DNA of 21,407 nucleotides, from positions 1-21,407 of the IMG/VR virus record IMGVR_UViG_3300031669_000273. One strand, 5' to 3'. The position numbers and the translations under genes are program-made. Below are positions 1-7,092 of this stretch, one piece after another. The notes under the pieces were generated by a model. It had not been told where the DNA came from. It made no database searches and was given only the letters and a program-made list of their open reading frames with translations. Every line of letters starts with the position of its first letter. The stretch's first letter is position 1. Source of the DNA: a virus.

Positions 1-2
1 TC

Positions 3-38
3 GCGTTCTTGTGGATCAACAAGAACGATCCGGATTAA
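3..38 (+). other. Possible C-terminal end of a plus-strand gene (partial)
   Basis: Frame 3 on the plus strand reads AFLWINKNDPD and then TAA at 36-38, running in from outside the window. The residues look like a plausible protein tail. If real, this gene converges on the minus-strand late operon and marks its downstream boundary. Only 11 codons are visible and no family can be named. The same bases form the inverted repeat at 4-27, so this could equally be non-coding. Confidence 0.2.
4..27. repeat. Perfect 9-bp inverted repeat at left edge
   Basis: Arms CGTTCTTGT (4-12) and ACAAGAACG (19-27) are exact reverse complements around a 6-nt loop. The repeat lies just past the stop of the DUF1353 gene, in the direction of late transcription. 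No T-tract follows on either strand within view, so it is not a textbook terminator. It may be an mRNA 3' hairpin or part of a bidirectional stop between convergent genes. It also falls inside the possible plus-strand reading frame that ends at 38. Confidence 0.5.
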
Positions 39-39
39 G

Positions 40-444
40 CTATGTTCCGAAGTGACTGCCACCCCCAACACGCACTCCCCAATAGATAGCATAGCGCTTC
101 CAGTAAGGAACGCCAGAGAGTGCCATCGCCTCCAACAACACGGCGTCCGCCGTCGCCCTGTTGACCATCTTGTTGCTCTTGGCTGAATACAGATAGTCAT
201 GCACCACAGCCGGCCAGACGATCACGTCCCCGACCGTATCAAACACTAGCGGCACTCGTGGGCAGCTTTCCAGGTCGGTGACGAACCCGACAGGGGCAAC
301 GATCAGCAGCGCCGCCACGTCGGATTGGTAGGCGAACGCGGGGGGCTGAACAGTGAATAGCTGCCTACCGTCTCTGTTTGTCAGTGGCACTCCATTCGAG
401 CCGACCATCACCTGGAGATTGAGAGCTGTTATCACTTTGCTCAT
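40..444 (-). CDS. DUF1353 family phage protein
   Basis: This 134-aa protein carries the pattern of the DUF1353 family, which is common in phage late regions and has no settled function. The visible motifs are a TDLESCPR stretch at residues 56-63, an HDYLY motif at 82-86 and a RATAD motif at 96-100, followed by a basic/aromatic helix and a Gly-rich end. There is no signal peptide or membrane segment. The ATG overlaps the TGA of the preceding open frame (441-443) as ATGA, so it should be translationally coupled to it. That preceding frame is cut by an amber codon about 195 bases upstream, which may weaken coupling. It is the last visible gene of the lysis cassette. Confidence 0.8.
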   Translation of the reverse strand: MSKVITALNLQVMVGSNGVPLTNRDGRQLFTVQPPAFAYQSDVAALLIVAPVGFVTDLESCPRVPLVFDTVGDVIVWPAVVHDYLYSAKSNKMVNRATADAVLLEAMALSGVPYWKRYAIYWGVRVGGGSHFGT

Positions 445-635
445 TTCGCGCCCCCAATGATCGCCTTGAGCCGGTCGAGCATCATCTGGATGGGGTACTT
501 GGCGAGCACGGCGCGGGCCTTTTGCTTAATGTCATCAGGCACCCCGGACCCGGAAACTGCCCACCTCTCCAGGTCCTTTGTTGCTCCCAGAAAATAGATA
601 CCGTTCCCAGCAGCGAGGCAGTATCTGAGTTCCTG
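441..635 (-). pseudogene. Downstream in-frame part of the amber-interrupted gene
   Basis: Directly after the TAG at 638-636 the same frame stays open for 64 codons and ends at a TGA that overlaps the next gene's ATG as ATGA. The translation begins QELRYCLAAGNGIYFLGATK and continues with a helix-forming, Lys/Arg-rich tail ending AIIGGAK. It reads like genuine protein. There is no ATG before a Met-Met pair 14 codons from the end, and no clear ribosome binding site after the amber codon. It therefore looks like the C-terminal half of the gene at 636-932, reached only by readthrough, or lost through a nonsense mutation or sequencing error. Confidence 0.6.
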
Positions 636-932
636 CTAATCCCCTTCAATCTCACCTCGAACAGCATTGAAGAACTGCGTCTGCTTGATGATCTCGTCAG
701 CTTGAGCCTGGAGGGCAATGACCTGATCGCCTAGCGTCTTGATGGATGCGTTGTAGGCGCCAATCTCGCCTTTGATCTGCCCCTTCATGGCGTCACCTGT
801 TGAATCCTGAGTGAGCGCTGAATCGGTGACCTTGACTCCAGCTTGGTCAGCTCGGGAGTAAGCAGACAGGAGGACCGTTAATACGATGGCGGCAATCGCT
901 ACCTTGATCACCTCTTTCTTCAGGCCGCTCAT
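636..932 (-). CDS. Membrane-anchored coiled-coil protein, i-spanin candidate (ends at amber)
   Basis: This 98-aa product has a short basic N-terminus, a hydrophobic segment at about residues 9-25, and then a soluble region rich in Ala/Gln/Ile with heptad-like spacing at about 50-85. That is the layout of an inner-membrane spanin, which with an outer-membrane partner completes lysis of Gram-negative hosts. The assignment rests on topology and on position in the lysis cassette, not on a recognised signature. The start overlaps the upstream gene's stop as ATGA. It ends at TAG, but the frame continues for 64 more sensible codons to a coupled junction with the next gene, so the intended product may be 162 aa. 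A cleaved signal peptide instead of a membrane anchor is also possible. Confidence 0.6.
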   Translation of the reverse strand: MSGLKKEVIKVAIAAIVLTVLLSAYSRADQAGVKVTDSALTQDSTGDAMKGQIKGEIGAYNASIKTLGDQVIALQAQADEIIKQTQFFNAVRGEIEGD

Positions 933-1468
933 TTCATCCCCGCTGGCGTTGCTAGAGTCGTCGCTGATTGCAGTTGCATCGTGGCAGCGGCATCGCTAGG
1001 CGTCGTCTGTGACCCCGACCAGCACAAATCCTGCACAGCCTTGACGTAGGACGGATTGCGCCCGAGGGTATCGACCGGCATCAGGCAGAACTGTTCGGCG
1101 GCAACCTTGGCCTGGAGATCGGAGGCGGCGCGCGCGGAGACGACGGCGGACGTATTCAGGGCAGTGAGCGCCTGGAACTGGGTCGCGCAACCGCCCATCG
1201 CCAGCGCGGCACCAATGGCCAGGATCAGCAGCAGGAACGGCATGGCTCGGCCGGCTTGCTTGTCGCCCCGGGACGTGGCAGGAGGCGCACTCTGCGCGCG
1301 AGGATTGATCATCGTCAGGACGTGCCCCGTCAATGCGCCCAGGGTGGCCTGGATGAATTCAACGAGGGTATCAGCGCCGGGCGTCTTGGCGAGCACCAGG
1401 GTCAGCCATCCGCCGAACAGCACGAGGTAGCCGATGGCGTAGAGGGCGATGGGTAGGTTCGGATTCAT
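929..1468 (-). CDS. Membrane protein with internal lipobox-like segment (o-spanin/holin-like candidate)
   Basis: This 179-aa protein has two distinct parts. Residues 8-27 form one hydrophobic segment and about 36-54 a weaker one, like a small holin-type membrane protein. Residues 76-94 then read like a lipoprotein signal: Met, a Leu/Ile/Ala-rich core, then AMGGC with Cys94. A periplasmic-looking region with two further Cys follows. An internal ATG at 1243 would give a 104-aa lipoprotein alone, but I see no good ribosome binding site there, whereas the full start has GGAG 7 nt upstream. It overlaps the previous stop (1465) and the next start (932) as ATGA. It could be a fusion, two nested products, or a two-pass membrane protein. 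The o-spanin role is inferred from neighbours. Confidence 0.6.
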   Translation of the reverse strand: MNPNLPIALYAIGYLVLFGGWLTLVLAKTPGADTLVEFIQATLGALTGHVLTMINPRAQSAPPATSRGDKQAGRAMPFLLLILAIGAALAMGGCATQFQALTALNTSAVVSARAASDLQAKVAAEQFCLMPVDTLGRNPSYVKAVQDLCWSGSQTTPSDAAATMQLQSATTLATPAGMK

Positions 1469-2022
1469 GTTTTCTCTCCATGTGGGTGGTCAAGGACTTC
1501 ATCCGGGCTGAACACGAACCCGGGTACGCGCGGCATGGCCTGGAAGATCCAGACGGCCATGCTCATCATGTGAATGCCGTGGTCTTTGTGGCGGTGGAAC
1601 TTGGCGTGCAGGACCAGCATGTTTTCCATGCTGTCCACGAAGGTCTCCGGGTGCGCGGGGTCGAAGGCGTGCCAGTCGAAGCCGCGGGCCTCGGCGAGCT
1701 TGCAGATGATCCAGAGCAGCGAATGCCGGGCGTCGAAGGTCTCGGAGGTCGGCTGATCGGTGACAAGGTCGAGCACCGGCAGCCGGGTAATCTCGCCCGT
1801 GGCGACACCTTTCACCGTCACCCAATCCACGCCGGCGGAGAACGCCCACTCATTGAAGACGTGGTGGTACTCGGTGTCCTCCACCTGACCGCTGATGGCG
1901 CACGGGATGCGCTGGGCGTGGCCGGCCTTCTTCGTCGCGACGAAGACGTGAGACTCGGTGCGCGGCGGATGGTCTGGGTAATAGATGTCCTCGGCCAGCG
2001 TGCGCTTGTCTTCGTGGCTCAT
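1465..2022 (-). CDS. HNH-like hypothetical phage protein
   Basis: This 185-aa protein has a pattern like the beta-beta-alpha metal fold of HNH nucleases. It contains CAIS at residue 41, a His-His pair at 53-54 followed by Asn57, then Asn134 and the His-rich FHRHKDHGIH at 142-151. The spacing between the His pair and the second half is much longer than in simple HNH proteins, so nuclease activity is only inferred. An upstream ATG at 2109 would add 29 Arg-rich residues that run back through the previous gene. I chose 2022 because GGAAG lies 7 nt upstream and the ATG overlaps the previous TGA as ATGA. HNH genes usually sit near terminase, so the lysis-cassette position is unusual. Confidence 0.65.
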   Translation of the reverse strand: MSHEDKRTLAEDIYYPDHPPRTESHVFVATKKAGHAQRIPCAISGQVEDTEYHHVFNEWAFSAGVDWVTVKGVATGEITRLPVLDLVTDQPTSETFDARHSLLWIICKLAEARGFDWHAFDPAHPETFVDSMENMLVLHAKFHRHKDHGIHMMSMAVWIFQAMPRVPGFVFSPDEVLDHPHGEKT

Positions 2023-2237
2023 GGCGCGCTTCCGTGGAAACGCATGGCGTCGTAAAATCGCCCGCTGTATTCTCCGTCCGCGCTCACTGAGCACACGGCG
2101 CTGCACCAACTACCGTGCGGGATCGTCTGATCAAGCACGATGTTGTCGGCACCGGGATCTTTCCCATCACCGGTCTTTACGATTCGGACGCCAACTGCGG
2201 TGCGCTGGAAGAACAGACCGTCGTTGCTATGGAACAT
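2019..2237 (-). CDS. Small conserved-type phage protein, 72 aa
   Basis: A 72-aa product of unknown function, soluble, with no membrane segment and two Cys near the middle (WCSAVC). Its composition and its run of beta-prone segments (FFQRTAVGVRIVKT) suggest a small beta-rich fold. The open frame extends to an ATG at 2279, but that would place the upstream terminator hairpin inside the gene. The ATG at 2237 has AGGA 9 nt upstream and follows the terminator. It couples to the next gene through an ATGA overlap. It heads the second half of the lysis cassette, right after the terminator at 2256-2276. Confidence 0.65.
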   Translation of the reverse strand: MFHSNDGLFFQRTAVGVRIVKTGDGKDPGADNIVLDQTIPHGSWCSAVCSVSADGEYSGRFYDAMRFHGSAP

Positions 2238-2255
2238 GTGGGGGATCCTAAAATG

Positions 2256-2276
2256 AAAAACCGCCTCGCGGGCGGT
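2256..2276 (-). terminator. Intrinsic terminator after endolysin
   Basis: Read on the minus strand: ACCGCC, a 5-nt loop, GGCGGT, then TTTTCATTTT. The stem is 6 perfect GC-rich pairs and lies between the endolysin stop (2305) and the 72-aa gene start (2237). Confidence 0.8.
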
Positions 2277-2304
2277 CATTAATCAATGTGCTGGGCACAC
2301 GTTT

Positions 2305-2826
2305 CTATGTGGCGATCGCCTCTTGCAGTTCATTGACGCGCTTTTCCCAGTCGGCCAAAAATATGTGCTGTTCCGGATTGCGCTCAACAATGTCTTGCAA
2401 GAAGTCCCTGCGCGCATCAAGATACGAGGCCACCAGCGCGGTTTCAGCATCCTGATCGAGCGCTGATACCAGAGAAGCAGTCTTCGGCCCCCAGCGTCCG
2501 TCTGGTCCGGTCCCGAGGCATGTCTGCAGCGTGGCGAGCGCCTGATGCACTCCTGAATTCACCGCGAAGTCGAAGACGCACATTCCGAGCTTGTGGGGCA
2601 TCGCTGCGCAGTGGGCCGGCGTCCAGTAGTTCAGTTGGTACACCATCGCGGACTTGTCTCGATCGATGTCATGCACCGACTCTTTCGGCAGCCCATGAGT
2701 CGCATTGAAGGCGTCCAGCGTTCGCTGGGTCAGGCCTAGATTCGTGGCCCCGCCATGATCGCGGGGGGTATCCGAAAAACCACCCTCCTGACCGAGCGTG
2801 AAGGTCAGCGCAGTGTCAAAGCTCAT
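2305..2826 (-). CDS. Endolysin, GH108-type muramidase with C-terminal wall-binding region
   Basis: This 173-aa enzyme should cut the glycan strand of peptidoglycan during lysis. The N-terminus has the signature of glycosyl hydrolase family 108: a QEGGFSD motif with the expected catalytic Glu at residue 14, then PRDHGGATNLGLT at 21-33. The C-terminal half contains the TGPDGRWGPKT turn of the associated peptidoglycan-binding domain. There is no signal peptide or anchor, so release depends on a holin. The ATG at 2826 overlaps the holin candidate's TGA as ATGA. An upstream ATG at 2838 is also in frame and would overlap that gene by 16 bp, with GAGAGG directly against it. A terminator follows the stop. 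Confidence 0.9.
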   Translation of the reverse strand: MSFDTALTFTLGQEGGFSDTPRDHGGATNLGLTQRTLDAFNATHGLPKESVHDIDRDKSAMVYQLNYWTPAHCAAMPHKLGMCVFDFAVNSGVHQALATLQTCLGTGPDGRWGPKTASLVSALDQDAETALVASYLDARRDFLQDIVERNPEQHIFLADWEKRVNELQEAIAT

Positions 2827-2987
2827 TTCCCTAACCATCCTCTCACCGTCCTAGTCTCGAATATTCGTATCACCGTCCAAACGATTGAAAATATCGCCGC
2901 AATGGCAGGCAGCCAGCCGGCCAGGGTTGCGAGTACGGTCCCGAGGGATAGGCCGTCGAATAGGTGCTTGGAGAGTGTCGAGCTCAT
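2823..2987 (-). CDS. Holin candidate, 54-aa membrane protein
   Basis: A 54-aa product with a short polar start, a long hydrophobic stretch at about residues 12-40 (including LAGWLPAIAAIFSIVWTVI) that may form one long or two short membrane helices, and a basic tail (RIFETRTVRGWLGK). Size, topology and position directly before the endolysin fit a small phage holin, which opens the inner membrane at a set time. The start at 2987 has GAGG 4 nt upstream. A longer frame to 3023 has no such signal and would begin inside the terminator hairpin. The stop overlaps the endolysin ATG by four bases. The family was not verified, and the role is inferred from context. Confidence 0.75.
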   Translation of the reverse strand: MSSTLSKHLFDGLSLGTVLATLAGWLPAIAAIFSIVWTVIRIFETRTVRGWLGK

Positions 2988-3009
2988 GTTGCCTCGCTGA
3001 AAGTGGACG

Positions 3010-3035
3010 AAAAAAACCGCCAAATAATGACGGTT
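3010..3035 (-). terminator. Intrinsic terminator between ejection and lysis genes
   Basis: On the minus strand: AACCGTC, loop ATTATTT, GGCGGTT (one G-U pair), then a run of T continuing to 3010. It separates the ejection-protein gene (stop at 3148) from the holin candidate (start at 2987). Confidence 0.75.
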
Positions 3036-3074
3036 GTGATAGGATTAAAAATTGAAGATTAGTGGAGGCAAGTG

Positions 3075-3200
3075 ATGATCACATTCCTATGGTGGAAACT
3101 GGTAATTGTCGGAATCGCTGCCTTCATTTATGGCTTATGCGGCGGTCTTACTCCGCGTTCAAAACAGCAGGAGCCGCCAAAAGAGCGCGACCTGAATTAG
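3075..3200 (+). CDS. 41-aa membrane peptide on the opposite strand
   Basis: An ATG at 3075 is preceded by GGAGG at a 6-nt spacing, the best ribosome binding site seen in the window. The product has a hydrophobic segment at about residues 3-22 (beginning MITFLWWKLVIVGIAAF), then CGG and a charged, Pro/Lys/Glu-rich tail ending RDLN and TAG. This is the pattern of a small single-pass inner-membrane protein. It is the only well-supported plus-strand gene inside the late block. Its last 53 bases are antisense to the end of the ejection-protein gene (3148-5142), and its 5' part occupies the gap before the holin. No strong promoter was found. It could be an antiholin, a superinfection-exclusion-type peptide, or chance. 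The function is unknown. Confidence 0.5.
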   Translation: MITFLWWKLVIVGIAAFIYGLCGGLTPRSKQQEPPKERDLN

Positions 3201-5142
3201 TGGCGCCGAGTAGCCCGGGCATCTTGATTATTGCCCCAAGTAACCCCTTGGATTCTGCCCCAGATAGAGAGTCCAGAGAATCAGCCATCGCGCCTGGGTT
3301 TAGTAGTAGCCCCGTCAGTTTTGCATTGAGCTTTGTCCCAACCCCGGCTCCGAGTTGTTTGGCACCAAGCCAGCCGCCGAGCGTCCCAACTCCGGGGATT
3401 AGGCTCCCAATGCCGGCCGCGGCGACCTGCGCCCCTTTGCCAGCCCCTTGAAAATTGTTCCCATAGATCGCATTGGCTAGCCAGCCATTAGCATTCAGGT
3501 TGTAATTGGTATCCGAGCCCGGAGCGCGAACGGAGTTAGAGATCGACGCGCGCTGGAGGTCGGCTCCGATATTTCCCAACGACTGCGCTGCATCCGGGGA
3601 AATTCCAAATTCCGCATTTTTGGATGCTTGGCCGAATGCTGTGCGATACCCCGGAAGCGTAATAATTGGATTGCCAGAAGCATCAAGGGCGCCTTGCGAG
3701 AGCTTTGTGCCAATATAATTCCCTGCCTCCATCGTGTTAATGGGTTGGCTCGCTGCTGCGTATTGCGCTCGGGCTTCGGCATATTGGGGGCTTAGCTTGT
3801 CCATGACATTGACAAGCTGCGATTGCGTACCAGACAACACCCTAACGAGATTGTTATCTCCCGTGCGAACAGCATTGCTTATCTGGTCATCAAGCGCCAT
3901 TTTTGCATAATGCAGTCCCTGAATAGAATTTGCGTCTGTGAGTTGAACCCCCTCATTGGCCGCTAAGGTCTGGGCCTGATTCATTGCGGACACCATCGCG
4001 GGCCGCTTCAGAAGTTGGGTGACTTGTCCTTTTATCCACGGCGTCATTGAGGCAGGGTCTGGGCCGCTAGAAAATGCGTTCCCGTACAAATCAGCAGCTT
4101 GGGCTCCCCGGTCTGCCACCGCCTGATCAAGTTGCCCGGGCTGTCCAGCAACATCTCGGATAGCCTGCCACCGTGCATTGTTGTTCTGCAATTCCTGCTG
4201 CATAAACTGCGTTTTTGCGTCCGGGAAATTCGCAGCCGCCTTCTCGATTTGGACGAGAGCCGGGCTACCGCCCACTTGAGCGGCCGTCGGCATAGATCCA
4301 GGAACCAACTGCGGAGCATTCCGCAGGTTATTTATAACCGACGGAAGATCGGGGCCGAGCTTATCGGCGATCTGCTGGGTGACGTACTGTCCAGGGTCGA
4401 GCGCCGGCATCGCAACATTTTTAATCGCGTTGCCAGTTGCCCCCAGCAAACCCGCGGCGCCTGGTATCGCTCCCCCGATTAAAGCCCCACTCCCGGCGGT
4501 GGATGGGTCAATAATCCCAGACACCGCGCCCCCATTGATAGCACCGCCAGCCAGGCGGAGGGCGCCATTCCCAACGGAGCCTAGAAATGTCTTAGCCGCT
4601 GGCGCTCCCGTCGAAAACCCGCCAGACGTGACGGCATTCGACAGGCTTTTCAATATAGGGCCAGCCGTTTCTCCGGCTACAGGTACAAGAGCCCCGATAC
4701 CTTTGCCTATCAATCCGCCTGCGCCAGCAGTCCCGGCAATACCCGCCCCCATATCCCCAATAGAGAACAAAGGCGACTGAGTGTTAACGCCGAGCGCAGC
4801 CAACCCACCATCTACGCCAGCATTAGTCGTAGCCCTGGCGGCGGGATCCCATAGGTTCCAAATAGTATTGCCAATATGGGACGCCCCTTTGAGGAATCCG
4901 CCAGCAAGATCCCAGTATGGGGAAGCGGAGTTATCGACAAGGTCACCAGCAGCAAGGGAGTCGGCAATAGACCCACCTTGTGACTGTTGTGGGGCAACCT
5001 GCGTAGGCGCAGCGGGGGCTGCCGGCTGCGATACATCAGCCATCATCTGCGCCATTAATGGCGACATGGGAGCAATAGGCGCAGATTGAACCGGAGCCGC
5101 CGCCCCTCCCAAATCAGCCATCATTTGATCGATGAGCGCCAT
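3148..5142 (-). CDS. Large membrane-active ejection (internal virion) protein
   Basis: This 664-aa protein is rich in Ala/Gly. Its N-terminus is Pro/Gln-rich, followed by several glycine-zipper-like hydrophobic segments in the first 230 residues (for example GALIGGAIPGAAGLLGA), a long helical, Gln/Asn-rich middle, and another hydrophobic Gly-rich segment at about 570-605. Such proteins in short-tailed phages ride inside the capsid and leave with the DNA to form a channel through the cell envelope. The assignment rests on composition, size and position at the end of the virion genes, after another ejection candidate. The ATG shares one base with the previous stop (TGATG). The last 53 bases overlap the plus-strand 41-aa gene. 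No catalytic motif is seen. Confidence 0.65.
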   Translation of the reverse strand: MALIDQMMADLGGAAAPVQSAPIAPMSPLMAQMMADVSQPAAPAAPTQVAPQQSQGGSIADSLAAGDLVDNSASPYWDLAGGFLKGASHIGNTIWNLWDPAARATTNAGVDGGLAALGVNTQSPLFSIGDMGAGIAGTAGAGGLIGKGIGALVPVAGETAGPILKSLSNAVTSGGFSTGAPAAKTFLGSVGNGALRLAGGAINGGAVSGIIDPSTAGSGALIGGAIPGAAGLLGATGNAIKNVAMPALDPGQYVTQQIADKLGPDLPSVINNLRNAPQLVPGSMPTAAQVGGSPALVQIEKAAANFPDAKTQFMQQELQNNNARWQAIRDVAGQPGQLDQAVADRGAQAADLYGNAFSSGPDPASMTPWIKGQVTQLLKRPAMVSAMNQAQTLAANEGVQLTDANSIQGLHYAKMALDDQISNAVRTGDNNLVRVLSGTQSQLVNVMDKLSPQYAEARAQYAAASQPINTMEAGNYIGTKLSQGALDASGNPIITLPGYRTAFGQASKNAEFGISPDAAQSLGNIGADLQRASISNSVRAPGSDTNYNLNANGWLANAIYGNNFQGAGKGAQVAAAGIGSLIPGVGTLGGWLGAKQLGAGVGTKLNAKLTGLLLNPGAMADSLDSLSGAESKGLLGAIIKMPGLLGATNSGRALLAAPAVLNAE

Positions 5143-7082
5143 CAGAAGGCTCCAATCCCTGACAACACTTGCATGCGCTTCATCAGCGTCGGATCTGCTT
5201 TGGTGGCGTTCTGCAGGAAGGCTTTCGCCTGCGGTGAACCCGGTTGCAGCGCTTTGTACTGATTGACGGTCTGAATCAGGGTCGGATCCGCGTTCTGGTC
5301 AAACGTTTGCGCCGCTTGTTGATAGCCTTGCTGATTTCGACTATTTCCGAACGGAGCTAACACCCGCGTTCTGGCCTGAACCATATCTTGCGCAGCGGAA
5401 AGGTTATCAGCGGCCTCGTTGATCGCCTGGAGGCTCATATGCGAGCCAGGAGTAGCAAGCGTGTTGATCGCTTTACCGGCATCTGTTCCCATGTCGCCAA
5501 CACTCATTCTGCCAATGATCTGATTGGCGTACTTTGCCATCAAATCGTTCGCGGTCACTGCATTGGTGGCGCGCTGAGTTACACCGAGAGCGTTGGGAAG
5601 AACGGTGGACGCCACCCCGTTAGCAACATCACCCCAGCCAGAACCGGGACCAACGGCAGGGAAAGGGGCTTTCGATGCAATAGCCGCTTGTGCCTTGATC
5701 ATTTGAAGATAGGACTTGATATTCTGCGCTTGGCCATTTTGCGCCTGCTGGTCCGCCCATTGTTTCGATAGCTCTGTCTGTGGGTTGATAGCTGAGGCGT
5801 TCGCCTTTTGCACAGCGCCGAGCGGAGGAGCGCCATAAGGGACCGCAGACGCTGCCGCGGGGGAGAATACTGCGCTAGGTCCGTTTTCGTGCAACATGAT
5901 TGCAGTGCCGATTGCTTGGCGCTGCACTGGATTGCTCAAGTCGATTGGTTGATTGGGATTGATCCCGAGGCGCGACGCGACATCATTGATGTATGACGCG
6001 GTGTTGTTTGTGCCTGGGGGCGCCCATTTGGTAATCACGCCAGCGATGGTATTAACGCCCTGTTGACCGTAGCTTTGCAGATTCTGATCGAGCGCGGCTA
6101 ATCCCGCTTGGGGGGTGCTGAATGTCGCCAGTTTTCCGGCAGGCATCAAAGCCCCGGGGTTGTTGTTAGCGAGAGGGGCTGTGAGGGCTGAGGCCGGGGA
6201 TTGTGCACCAGCTATCGGAGTCGTCAGAGGGAGCGGATTGCCTTGAGCATCCACGGCTTTGCCGGACCCAACCGTCGAGGCCGCTGCGCCCGTCTGTCCG
6301 GAGGTATAAAGCGCGTTCAATCCGTTTGTGACGGGCTGTACTGAGGCTTGCCCGTTAGGACTGAACTGATTCATGTACCCGGGTGGGGCCACGGCTGGCA
6401 ACCCTTGAAGCCCTTGCCCAGGGACATAGAATGCCCCATTTCCAAGTCGAGTCGGCGGCGTATAGGTCTGTTTCTGGATATACTGCTGCCCGAATCTAGG
6501 ATCGCTCGCCAGCTTCTGCTCCGGGGTAAGTTGGGAATTTGTGAGCGCGTTCTGCAGGAGCAATTGATCGGCGGTGTCTGGTATCCCCAGCAGATTGGAC
6601 GTTTTCAGCCGGTTGATGATGGGCTCCAGCGAGGGGTCAGAGAGCATCCCCGAAGTGTTCTGCGCTTGAGGTGCTTGCGCCAACATAGATGATGCGTAAT
6701 TCGTCGGCCCAGGACCGGCTGGGGCATTTCCGCCAAGCAAACCTTGAGTGATCGGATCGGCGGGCGTAGCGGATGCGCCGGCAGATAAAGCAGGCTGAAC
6801 GCTGGACGGATCCACTCCCGGCTGTTGCTGAGGCTGCGGATTCTGTTGCTGCCCATTAGCAAACATGGATTGCAGCATTTTCATTTTCTGCAGCATCATC
6901 ACGTTTTGAATGGCGCCCTGATACCCACTGCTTAAACCGCTCAACCCCTGTCCCAAGACCTGGCCGGTGCTGATTGGCATACGCGACGGGCCGGAAGCGT
7001 TCAGCATCCCTGCGGACGAACTGAGCAGCCCCATCGTGACGGGGTTCGCCATTGAGGCGGATAGCGAATCTAGGAGTCCCAT
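5142..7082 (-). CDS. Ejection protein with embedded peptidoglycan-degrading-type domain
   Basis: This 646-aa virion protein has a Gln/Pro-rich low-complexity region at about residues 75-145. A compact domain follows at about 303-402 with NNNPG at 306-310, a YGQQGVNTIAGVITKWAPP stretch at 338-356, and HENG at 398-401. This pattern recurs in phage structural proteins (the 'structural protein P5' type) thought to cut the cell wall locally during DNA entry. Enzyme activity is inferred, with Glu399 as a candidate catalytic residue. The C-terminal region is helical and Gln/Ala-rich. The start has GAGAGG 6 nt upstream, ten bases after the previous stop. The stop shares a base with the next ATG (TGATG), so both ejection candidates should be made together. 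Confidence 0.75.
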   Translation of the reverse strand: MGLLDSLSASMANPVTMGLLSSSAGMLNASGPSRMPISTGQVLGQGLSGLSSGYQGAIQNVMMLQKMKMLQSMFANGQQQNPQPQQQPGVDPSSVQPALSAGASATPADPITQGLLGGNAPAGPGPTNYASSMLAQAPQAQNTSGMLSDPSLEPIINRLKTSNLLGIPDTADQLLLQNALTNSQLTPEQKLASDPRFGQQYIQKQTYTPPTRLGNGAFYVPGQGLQGLPAVAPPGYMNQFSPNGQASVQPVTNGLNALYTSGQTGAAASTVGSGKAVDAQGNPLPLTTPIAGAQSPASALTAPLANNNPGALMPAGKLATFSTPQAGLAALDQNLQSYGQQGVNTIAGVITKWAPPGTNNTASYINDVASRLGINPNQPIDLSNPVQRQAIGTAIMLHENGPSAVFSPAAASAVPYGAPPLGAVQKANASAINPQTELSKQWADQQAQNGQAQNIKSYLQMIKAQAAIASKAPFPAVGPGSGWGDVANGVASTVLPNALGVTQRATNAVTANDLMAKYANQIIGRMSVGDMGTDAGKAINTLATPGSHMSLQAINEAADNLSAAQDMVQARTRVLAPFGNSRNQQGYQQAAQTFDQNADPTLIQTVNQYKALQPGSPQAKAFLQNATKADPTLMKRMQVLSGIGAF

Positions 7083-7092
7083 ATTTTACCTC

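Noticed and set aside
482-718. 78-codon minus-strand frame overlapping the spanin-like gene, considered as a nested o-spanin
   Set aside because: Ser/Arg/Pro-rich with no lipobox and no hydrophobic signal, so it does not look like an embedded outer-membrane partner.
1480-2055. 191-codon plus-strand open frame opposite the HNH-like gene
   Set aside because: Val/His/Arg-rich antisense translation with no start signal. The minus-strand frame has coupled junctions on both sides.
2023-2109. N-terminal extension of the HNH-like protein
   Set aside because: Basic, low-information residues that run back through the 72-aa gene. The ATGA junction with GGAAG favours 2022.
3062-3451. 129-codon plus-strand frame beginning with a non-ATG start
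   Set aside because: It is out of frame with the ATG that follows GGAGG at 3075 and is mostly an antisense shadow of the ejection gene. The 41-aa frame is better supported.
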